DNA of 28,350 bases from an uncultured Treponema sp. GTDB lineage: Bacteria; Spirochaetota; Spirochaetia; Treponematales; Treponemataceae. The DNA is taken from positions 1 to 28,350 of the forward strand of contig CALDWC010000034.1 of the NCBI GenBank assembly GCA_937923945.1, in the 5' to 3' direction. The notes beneath the pieces were generated by a model. It did no database searches. It was not told where the DNA came from and saw only the letters and a program-made list of their open reading frames with translations. The translations under genes were made by a program, and so were the position numbers. Positions within the stretch are counted from its first letter, which is position 1; every line of letters starts with the position of its first letter. Shown here piece after piece: positions 23,700-28,350 of this stretch.

Positions 23700-23885
23700 A
23701 TGGACAAACTTTATTCAGCGCGTCAAGTTGCCGCACTTTGCGGGGTCGAACGCAAAGCCGTGCAGAATTGGTGCAAAAAAAACAACGTACCAATGGTTGG
23801 CGGTGCGTTTGTTTTAACCGAAAGCGATGTCGCTCGTTTCAAAAATCGACCGAATCCCGGGCGACCGCCTGCGCTTTCTAAATGA
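23700..23885 (+). CDS. Excisionase-like helix-turn-helix protein (HTH_17 / MerR-like)
   Basis: The 61-residue product reads KLYSARQVAALCGVERKAVQNWCKKNN (residues 3-29), a clear winged helix-turn-helix of the HTH_17/MerR class. The wing VPMVGGAFVLTESDVARFKNR and a basic Pro-rich tail follow. Such small proteins are typically excisionases or DNA-architecture factors that work with a tyrosine integrase. It lies 360 bases upstream of the integrase gene, with which it shares orientation. The start ATG follows TAGGA. Its last 8 bases overlap the end of a convergent minus-strand gene. It could alternatively be a small transcriptional regulator and even the protein that binds the 24-bp palindrome, but the monomer-type HTH_17 fold makes excisionase more likely. 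Confidence 0.8.
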   Translation: MDKLYSARQVAALCGVERKAVQNWCKKNNVPMVGGAFVLTESDVARFKNRPNPGRPPALSK

Positions 23886-24135
23886 GAGCGTTTTGCTTCC
23901 GCATGTATGCCAATGCGGAAGTGGCTTTCATATTCACTGCAACTTCATCCGGCTCGATGGATTGTGCCGGCAAATCTAAAAAGCTATAATCTCGGATAAA
24001 AACAACGCCGCTCTTGTTTATCGTAATGGCGACTAAATCAAAATTTCCAAACTCGGCAATATCCGCCTCAAGCTCTTTAATCAGGGCGGAGCATTCAAAT
24101 GATATATGTCCACCGTCTTTATTTATTAAAGCCAT
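23878..24135 (-). CDS. Small unknown protein in the integration module
   Basis: From the ATG at 24135 the product is 85 residues, starting MALINKDGGHISFECSALIK, with alpha/beta character (FDLVAITINKSGVVFIRDYSFLDLPAQSIEPDE) and no recognised domain. An upstream TTG at 24159 could extend it, but there is no ribosome binding site for either start. The ATG lies 7 bases after a -10 TAGAAT with TTGATT 16 bases before, so a leaderless message is probable. It is convergent with the excisionase gene (8-base overlap) and divergent from the integrase. The sequence is well formed and the opposite frame is not coding for most of it, but evidence for expression is only indirect. Confidence 0.6.
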   Translation of the reverse strand: MALINKDGGHISFECSALIKELEADIAEFGNFDLVAITINKSGVVFIRDYSFLDLPAQSIEPDEVAVNMKATSALAYMRKQNALI

Positions 24136-24142
24136 TGTTTTA

Positions 24143-24170
24143 ATTCTAACAAAGCGCAAAAAAAAATCAA
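24143..24170 (-). promoter_or_regulatory. Promoter of the small minus-strand gene, probable leaderless start
   Basis: TTGATT (24170-24165), a 16-base spacer and TAGAAT (24148-24143) lie just upstream of the ATG at 24135, leaving 7 bases between the -10 and the start codon. No ribosome binding site is present. Confidence 0.55.
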
Positions 24171-24182
24171 GTAAAACAAGCT

Positions 24183-24196
24183 ATTCAAGTTTTTCG
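24183..24196. repeat. 14-bp direct repeat, copy 2
   Basis: This is an exact second copy of ATTCAAGTTTTTCG (copy 1 at 23163-23176), here 50 bases before the integrase start codon. After the shared 14 bases the two copies diverge. Confidence 0.55.
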
Positions 24197-24245
24197 ACGC
24201 TCCAGCCGATAAAGCGAAATAAAAACCGTTCAAGGAGGAACAGGT

Positions 24246-25442
24246 ATGTTAAAGGCATTCTACGCGTTCAAACGCGGCGATTATTGGCAGGTTAAGCTCA
24301 AGGACGAGCACGGTAAGGCAATGACTGCTAAAAGCACACGGAGCAAAGACCGCAACGAAGCGGAGGCGATTATGTGGCAATGGTATTTTGAAAGGCAAGG
24401 CGGCTATTACGCACGACAGCCGCAATATTTCAAAGTGCAAACGACGAATACACCGCTTGCAGTAACCGAAGCGGACGGTAAAAAATACGACAAGCTCACC
24501 GCGTATGAACTTATGGTTTTGTTTTGGGATTATGAAAAAAGTCCGTATATTTTGGAGCTAAAAAGACGGGGACGAAAAGTTCCGAACCCTGAACGCTTTA
24601 ACGGGACACTGGGTATTATGAAGCAAATGGAAAAACAACTTTCAAAAGTAAAAATGCACACTATAACGGCTCAAGCTATAAACGATATATTGCAAAACTA
24701 TCAAGCGAAGCGAAAAATAAGCAATGCAACGATGAAAAATTACGCTTTATTTTTTAAGCAAGCATTCCGCTATTTTTATAAAAAAGAGCTTATTTCAAAA
24801 GACATAAGCGATAAAATTATTATGTACACAAGCGATACAAAAGCAAAGGCAATTTTAGGCGATTATGAACTGCAAAGACTTTTTAGCAAAGCGGAATACT
24901 TTCCAAACGAAACTATCCGCAATTTTATAAAAACGCTTGTTATAACCGGATGCAGAACCGGAGAGGTTTTAGCCTTACAAAAAAACGACTTGCAAAAAAC
25001 GCAAAACGGCTATTTTTTGAACATAAGCAAAAACTACACGCCGATAACAAAAAGGCTCAAAGAAACAAAAACAGGCAGGCGGGATTTTGTCTTTATCCCC
25101 GAAAGTTTAGCGATAACTTTACAAGGCGAAATGAAAGATACTGGGGACTTTATTTTCTCAAATCCGAAAAAGAACGAGCCTTTGCAATATCACAAAATAT
25201 CTTATGCTTTTAGGCTTGCTTGCAAAAAAGCGGGCATATACAAAGACAACTTAACGCTCCATAGCTTACGGCATAGTTTCACAATCATGGCACGAGATAA
25301 AGGCATAACGGCGGAGCAGCTTTTACAGGTTACGCGACACGAAAGCCTAGCAGGCTTAAAAACGTATCTTAACCATACTTCAAAAGCCGTCATCATGAAA
25401 CAGCGAGAAGTTGCGAATTATATTAGCTATTTTTTAAGCTAG
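24246..25442 (+). CDS. int: Phage integrase, tyrosine recombinase
   Basis: The 398-residue protein is a tyrosine-family site-specific recombinase that integrates and excises the prophage. The N-terminal 60 residues form the arm-binding domain. A core-binding helical domain (about 78-205) is followed by the catalytic domain. In the latter I see Arg237 in GCRTGE, the HxxR box LHSLRHS (His339, Arg342), His365 in TRHES and the nucleophile Tyr374 in KTYLNH. All key residues are present, so it should be active. It has a strong AAGGAGG site 7 bases before ATG. The preceding excisionase-like gene and the absence of further phage genes to the right identify this as the integration end of the prophage. 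No neighbouring tRNA target is visible. Confidence 0.95.
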   Translation: MLKAFYAFKRGDYWQVKLKDEHGKAMTAKSTRSKDRNEAEAIMWQWYFERQGGYYARQPQYFKVQTTNTPLAVTEADGKKYDKLTAYELMVLFWDYEKSPYILELKRRGRKVPNPERFNGTLGIMKQMEKQLSKVKMHTITAQAINDILQNYQAKRKISNATMKNYALFFKQAFRYFYKKELISKDISDKIIMYTSDTKAKAILGDYELQRLFSKAEYFPNETIRNFIKTLVITGCRTGEVLALQKNDLQKTQNGYFLNISKNYTPITKRLKETKTGRRDFVFIPESLAITLQGEMKDTGDFIFSNPKKNEPLQYHKISYAFRLACKKAGIYKDNLTLHSLRHSFTIMARDKGITAEQLLQVTRHESLAGLKTYLNHTSKAVIMKQREVANYISYFLS

Positions 25443-25955
25443 ACAAAAAGTCTTACCGTATCGCCGGCATTTTATAAAATTTTCTTTAATAAAACCGTTG
25501 AAAATCTCGACGGCTGCACCGTATTGTCTTTTGCTTTTCATTTTTCAACTAATAGCAGAGTAAAAACTATACCTTTAGTACAAAAAAACAGTAAAAACTA
25601 AAAAAATTTGAAAAAAAACTTATATTTTTTTGCAAAAAGTACTTGACAAAAAAATAAAAATAATATACAGTATAATCATCTAATGAGTGTGGAAAAGCAC
25701 TTATCAAAAAGACCTTAAAAGGTATCAAAAACGCCGTTTTTCAGGCTTCTCGAATTATAGAAAAAAAAAAAAAATAAAGTCAAGTAGCTTTCTAAAAAAA
25801 TGCAAAGTTTTTTTAAGAAAATTTTTTTTCAGAAAGCAAAATTATTGATTTTAACGAAATAAGCAGAACCGAGTATAAAGTTCGGTGTATAAACGGCATA
25901 ATTGTTAAGGGAAGTTTAATTGAATAAAAAGAAAGCCTCTTTTAAAATAAAAAAA
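25443..25955. other. AT-rich gene-free stretch between integrase and 5S rRNA, probable attachment region
   Basis: No convincing coding frame is present. The stretch holds long A runs, a TTGACA (25643-25648) with several loose TATA-like hexamers downstream, a short hairpin ACCTT/AAGGT near 25712, and an inverted repeat GCTTTCT ... AGAAAGC (about 25788-25840) enclosing A and T runs. This is a likely place for the phage attachment site and perhaps a small RNA, but neither can be proved from the window. Confidence 0.45.
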
Positions 25956-26071
25956 GCCTAGCAGCAATCTACTTTCCCACCGTAAAGGCAACCGTTACGT
26001 TCAGCAGCGAGCTTGACTTCCGTGTTCGGGATGGGATAAGGGTATTACCTTTTCACTATGAACAAGTTAGC
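25956..26071 (-). rRNA. rrf: 5S ribosomal RNA, possibly degenerate copy
   Basis: Read on the minus strand, this shows the 5S landmarks: ATCCCATCCCGAACACGGAAGTCAAGCTC in the 5' half, GGTGGGAAAGTAGA, and the end GCTGCTAGGC followed by seven T residues. The length of about 116 bases is normal. The middle (GCTGAACGTAACGGTTGCC) lacks the usual GATGGTA-type loop E. The 5' end (GCTAACTTGT) pairs only partly with the 3' end. The second copy at 28302 has the canonical loop (GATGATACTGCC). This copy may therefore be a diverged or mosaic gene. The last 45 or so bases of the two copies are nearly identical, including the T-run. Confidence 0.8.
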
Positions 26072-26168
26072 AAATTAAGGTTAGCAAAAATTAGGCTGTA
26101 CACTTCAATATGCAAAATATTATCGGAAATAAAAGTAGTATCGCATCCACTACAAAGTTATTAGTTTT

Positions 26169-26567
26169 TTATAAAACTTGTAAACACACAAGCAGCACTA
26201 AAAATGTAAGATCAACAATAAAAAGCAAAGCAATCAGCTTTTTATTAAATCGACCCCTGTTAGCTAAAAACACAAGTACATTGATTATAATTGCAACTAC
26301 TGCTATAAATACAGAAACCAGCAAAAGCACTTGTTCTTTAGTCATAGGCACAAATTGTAAAGTTGCTGTCAAAGCCAAAATTAAAAAAATAAAAACATAC
26401 AATGAAACTACCGCTTTTTTTGCAACAGCTTCTATGTCTATTTTTTTCTTTTCGGTTTCTGATAGTGTATTGTAACCTGCAATCAAATCATAAGCCTTTC
26501 CTTTTTGCAGTAACAATGCAATGATCAAAAGTTGGATAGAAACAAAAAAACCTATTGTCAAAGCCAT
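26169..26567 (-). CDS. DUF3784-type small membrane protein
   Basis: This 132-residue protein has four predicted membrane helices (about 4-20, 50-69, 78-101 and 110-130). The cytoplasmic motif AGYNTLSETEKKK (residues 30-42) follows the first helix; 'AGYNT.S..EK' is the hallmark of the DUF3784 family, whose function is unknown and which is frequent near bacteriocin or peptide-related genes in Firmicutes and other gut bacteria. The ATG follows an excellent TAGGAGG site. It lies 196 bases downstream of the radical SAM gene on the same strand, separated by several inverted repeats. It might protect against or handle the hydrophobic peptide made upstream, but this is only a suggestion from location. 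Confidence 0.82.
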   Translation of the reverse strand: MALTIGFFVSIQLLIIALLLQKGKAYDLIAGYNTLSETEKKKIDIEAVAKKAVVSLYVFIFLILALTATLQFVPMTKEQVLLLVSVFIAVVAIIINVLVFLANRGRFNKKLIALLFIVDLTFLVLLVCLQVL

Positions 26568-26641
26568 ATAAAACCTCCTAAAATTTTAATAAAAATATGC
26601 ATAATAAAGAACATCATTATTCTTTCCTAGTTCGTCCTTAA

Positions 26642-26684
26642 GGAAACGCTGATTAAAGGCTTGACGCCGTTTAACAGCGTTTCC
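26642..26684. repeat. Perfect 10-bp inverted repeat with extended hairpin
   Basis: GGAAACGCTG (26642-26651) is the reverse complement of CAGCGTTTCC (26675-26684). The interior can extend the stem through TTAAAGGC and GCC-G-TTTAA around TTGAC. It resembles a repeat-element end or a structured RNA, with no T run after it on the minus strand. Confidence 0.75.
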
Positions 26685-26696
26685 ATATTGTTTCTC

Positions 26697-26730
26697 AATG
26701 TTCAGTATAATAATGTAGATTCTGAACATT
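26697..26730. repeat. Perfect 9-bp inverted repeat
   Basis: AATGTTCAG (26697-26705) is matched exactly by CTGAACATT (26722-26730), with a 16-base AT-rich interior. It is the second of three inverted repeats in about 150 bases and has no obvious terminator T run. Confidence 0.65.
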
Positions 26731-26755
26731 TACGAAACAATAGATTTTAAATGTG

Positions 26756-26791
26756 GGCACTGATTAATTCTCGATTGAATTAATCAGTGCC
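26756..26791. repeat. Perfect 15-bp inverted repeat covering the end of the radical SAM gene
   Basis: GGCACTGATTAATTC (26756-26770) pairs exactly with GAATTAATCAGTGCC (26777-26791) around a six-base loop. It encodes the last residues of the radical SAM ORF (ALINSIEN) and its stop. It can act as a stem-loop at the 3' end of that message, though no T run follows. CTGATTAA is shared with the repeat at 26642. Confidence 0.8.
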
Positions 26792-27564
26792 TCCTTAAGT
26801 TTAGCTTCTAATTTAAAACTGTTGGAAATCAACAATTCTTCTATTTTTTCAATATCCTCAAATTTAAGCACAGCTCTAATTTTGTTAATTTTGTTGGAAG
26901 ATTCGTTATAAGTCTTAATTAAATATCGTAGCAAAAAAGAAACGTCATCTGTGTTTTGTACATTTGAAATAAAAGTGAGTAAGGGGATGTTTGTTGTTTT
27001 GCTAAAATCATTCATAACACCTATGACACAGTTCATTTTATTTTTGTTATCAAATAAAATATAAAAGCTTTCCATTCTATAAAATAAATGCGATCGCAAA
27101 TTTATGTCATTATACTGTAGAGCCTCATATGGTAAAAAAACCCTATCTAAAGATTCTTTTTTGCCACGTAAATACTCATGTGTTTTTTTAGTTATACCAT
27201 CTATGCTAAGTTGTATACGGTTTATTCCCGAGTCAATCAGTTGCGTTAAAACTTTTTCATCTAGTAAATAACCGTTGGTAACAATAGACAAATTAGGTAC
27301 AAAACCTTTTACTTTATGAGAAACAGTTAGTATCAACTCTTTTCGTAATAACGGTTCACCACCGCAAAAACAAATATTAAACGGACGCATTTTTGCAAAG
27401 TCAGCAAACAACGCAATAACCTCACTGTCCGTAAGCTCATCATGACAGGCTTCATTCTCGCCACTCTTATTATAACAATGCAAGCAACGAAAATTACATT
27501 TATTAGTTATGTCAAACTGCACCTGTAGTGGTGAACGCAAAATAGCATTCCGAAATAAAGGCAT
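26764..27564 (-). CDS. Radical SAM peptide-modifying enzyme, fused to or truncated into a GNAT-like C-terminus
   Basis: The 266-residue protein starts with a radical SAM half. The iron-sulfur motif is C23-x3-C27-x2-C30, followed by CGGEP (67-71), SIVTNGYLL (93-101), RIQLSIDG (116-123) and YLRGKKES (131-138). From about residue 143 (base 27138) the rest of the normal barrel and any SPASM domain are missing. The remaining 120 residues look like the second half of a GNAT acetyltransferase: ESFYILFDNKN, IGVMNDF, then IRAVLKFEDIEKIEELLISNSFKLEAKLKEA. The ATG at 27564 lies 6 bases after the stop of the precursor gene and lacks a good ribosome binding site, so the two are probably translationally coupled. 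It is most likely a peptide-modifying enzyme for the preceding peptide, or the remains of two neighbouring enzymes joined by a deletion. Confidence 0.85.
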   Translation of the reverse strand: MPLFRNAILRSPLQVQFDITNKCNFRCLHCYNKSGENEACHDELTDSEVIALFADFAKMRPFNICFCGGEPLLRKELILTVSHKVKGFVPNLSIVTNGYLLDEKVLTQLIDSGINRIQLSIDGITKKTHEYLRGKKESLDRVFLPYEALQYNDINLRSHLFYRMESFYILFDNKNKMNCVIGVMNDFSKTTNIPLLTFISNVQNTDDVSFLLRYLIKTYNESSNKINKIRAVLKFEDIEKIEELLISNSFKLEAKLKEALINSIEN

Positions 27565-27570
27565 AATCAA

Positions 27571-27795
27571 TTAATCCGCTTTTGGATTCGCTACAGCTAC
27601 ATATGTCAAAGCCGCTGCTGCCACATTAACTCCTACTCCAACATTAAAAACAGCAGCTACATTAATAGCCAGCCCTGCGTTCCAAACTATACCAGCATAA
27701 ATAACAACCAGTACAGCAGCAACTCCCGATGGCTGGGCAGGTGCTTCATCTAAATCATTATATAACAATCGAGTATCAGGTGCTTCATATTTCAT
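27571..27795 (-). CDS. Precursor peptide with Asn-x5-Asn core, candidate radical SAM-modified RiPP
   Basis: The 74-residue peptide has a short polar leader (about 1-24, MKYEAPDTRLLYNDLDEAP...) and an extremely hydrophobic Val/Ala/Gly/Asn core. Asn39, Asn45, Asn51 and Asn57 are spaced exactly six residues apart, embedded in stretches such as INVAAVFNVGVGVNVAAAA. There is no Cys, Ser is almost absent, and the end is ANPKAD. Six-residue Asn spacing in a Val/Ala/Gly background is the hallmark of polytheonamide/aeronamide-type beta-helical peptides that a radical SAM epimerase converts to alternating D/L residues. The next gene encodes a radical SAM protein. The start ATG has a GAGGGGAG site, 5 bases away, and a consensus-like promoter (27854-27826). 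A simple two-helix membrane peptide is the alternative. Confidence 0.78.
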   Translation of the reverse strand: MKYEAPDTRLLYNDLDEAPAQPSGVAAVLVVIYAGIVWNAGLAINVAAVFNVGVGVNVAAAALTYVAVANPKAD

Positions 27796-27825
27796 AATTA
27801 CTCCCCTCGCAAGCAATGTTGAATG

Positions 27826-27854
27826 ATCATGGCAAAAAGAAAAATTTCTGTCAA
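27826..27854 (-). promoter_or_regulatory. Promoter of the peptide / radical SAM operon
   Basis: On the minus strand TTGACA (27854-27849) and CATGAT (27831-27826, four of six consensus bases) are 17 bases apart. Transcription would begin near 27819 and lead into the GAGGGGAG site (27809-27802) of the precursor gene. The leader is about 24 bases. Confidence 0.65.
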
Positions 27855-28301
27855 GTGCTTTTTATGGAAAAAATTAAAATTTAGCACTTTGGGGCTTTTT
27901 CAGTCCTTTTTGTGTTATCTCTTAGTGTACAGGGCATCTCTAAAAGCTAGGATAATGTTTTTAGACAATGCAGAGGTTAGCGTAGCTAACCTTCTGAGTT
28001 ATTTGAAAAATTCTTTTAGCTACTGTAAGAATTTTTCAAGCAGTGGCAATAAATCAAGTGAAAGGCGACTTTTTTACGAACGTCGTAAAAGCTGACGTTT
28101 TTAAACGCTACCTATATTACGATTTTATTTTTTTGTCGAAGAATATTTTAGCGAAAAAACGAAAAAAGTTTAACTTTTTATCTAAAATGTATGAATTTTT
28201 TGAGTTTTGTTGATAAATCAGGTGTTTATAAATGAAATAAAGAAAATATTCAAGCAACTAAATAGAGCTTGGGGACTCCTACTCCCTCTTTAATAAAAAA
28301 A
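27855..28301. other. AT-rich gene-free stretch with three inverted repeats
   Basis: No coding frame is convincing; a 90-codon frame here has no ribosome binding site and overlaps repeats. It holds AGGTTAGC/GCTAACCT (27974-27981 and 27985-27992, extended outward by CAG/CTG), TTGAAAAATTCTT/AAGAATTTTTCAA (28003-28015 and 28027-28039, perfect 13 bp), and TTTTACGA/TCGTAAAA around 28071-28089. A GGGCATCTCTAAAA block near 27928 looks like a mobile-element end. No promoter or gene is assigned. Confidence 0.5.
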
Positions 28302-28350
28302 GCCTAGCAGCAATCTACTTTCCCACCGCAAAGGCAGTATCATCGACGTA
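28302..28350 (-). rRNA. rrf: 5S ribosomal RNA, 3' part (runs off the window)
   Basis: The last 49 bases match the 3' half of a 5S gene on the minus strand: CGTCGATGATACTGCC, then GGTGGGAAAGTAGA and the GCTGCTAGGC end, with seven T residues following. Unlike the copy at 25956, the GATGATACTGCC loop is canonical. Because rRNA operons run 16S-23S-5S, the rest of this operon is expected to the right of the window. Confidence 0.85.

Larger units (their letters stand above)
1..25442. mobile_element. Prophage, siphovirus-like, right-hand part (left end outside window)
   Basis: The stretch carries a canonical order of head, neck, tail, host-recognition, accessory and integration genes, ending with a tyrosine recombinase. 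The long tape measure protein and the distal-tail and tip genes, with no sheath or baseplate genes, indicate a long non-contractile tail. Terminase, portal, endolysin and a CI-like repressor are not visible, so the element must continue to the left. The right border is not defined precisely. The integrase ends at 25442 and the next recognisable chromosomal feature is the 5S rRNA at 25956, so the attachment site probably lies in 25443-25955, but no second att copy is available to prove it. Confidence 0.9.

Noticed and set aside
25643..25676. TTGACA ... TATAAT promoter upstream of an 11-codon ORF (25683-25718)
   Set aside because: The spacing to TATAAT is 22 bases, too long. Closer hexamers are weak, and the ORF has no ribosome binding site. 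I list the area only as a possible RNA.
26110..26475. 121-codon plus-strand ORF antisense to the DUF3784-like gene
   Set aside because: The minus-strand product has a recognisable motif, four membrane helices and a strong ribosome binding site. The plus-strand frame is Thr/Ser/Lys-rich noise.
27823..28095. 90-codon plus-strand ORF after the precursor gene
   Set aside because: No ribosome binding site; it runs through inverted repeats and the divergent promoter of the peptide operon. The protein looks random.
1..28350. CRISPR arrays and tRNA genes
   Set aside because: No regularly spaced repeats and no cloverleaf-type sequences with conserved T-loop (GGTTCGA) and CCA were found by eye on either strand.

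Overview
The window reads as the late-gene half of a siphovirus-type prophage in a spirochaete, most likely a host-associated Treponema, followed by its right chromosomal border. The host assignment is inferred from moderate G+C, relaxed spirochaete-like lipoboxes and the 5S rRNA sequence. No 16S or 23S gene is present to confirm it. The left end of the prophage, with portal, terminase, lytic enzyme and repressor, lies outside the window.

Layout. 1-1171 (minus): the start of an unrecognised gene and an N6-adenine DNA methyltransferase with an intrinsic-terminator hairpin in its leader. 1356-2927 (plus): a membrane-anchored coiled-coil protein, two secreted or membrane ORFs overlapping in different frames (a candidate embedded spanin pair), and a four-helix holin-like protein. 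2994-8551: head and neck morphogenesis, comprising protease/scaffold, DUF2190-like protein, major capsid, connector, head closure, gp10-like protein, tail terminator and major tail protein. 8613-9372: tail assembly chaperone with an unusual +1/-2 frameshift extension. 9385-20728: tape measure, distal tail, a large fibre-like protein and a tail-tip protein. The last two carry AT-rich, apparently exchanged, receptor-facing segments. 20733-23058 (minus): an accessory 'moron' pair, a lipoprotein and a coiled-coil GIY-YIG (T5orf172-type) protein. 23246-25442: a regulatory/integration module with a 24-bp perfect palindrome inside a consensus promoter, a small unknown gene, an excisionase-like HTH protein, a minus-strand small gene and a tyrosine integrase.

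Beyond the integrase are an AT-rich gene-free stretch and a 5S rRNA copy on the minus strand (25956-26071). Then comes a small minus-strand island that ends at a second, partial 5S at the window edge. The island encodes a DUF3784-type membrane protein, a radical SAM protein whose C-terminal half looks like a GNAT acetyltransferase, and a short hydrophobic precursor peptide. The precursor's predicted core has Asn at exact six-residue spacing (N39, N45, N51, N57). That is the pattern of polytheonamide/aeronamide-type beta-helical pore peptides, but here it follows a short leader rather than a proteusin leader. I regard this as the most interesting item.

Several genes (1356+, 21425-, 24135-) have the ATG 6-7 bases after a -10 hexamer, which suggests leaderless mRNAs. 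The structural genes are tightly packed, often with ATGA or GTGA overlaps, and are probably transcribed rightward from two promoters that share an unusual TTTACGTCC-N11-TATAATAA layout (1323-1350 and 2933-2960).
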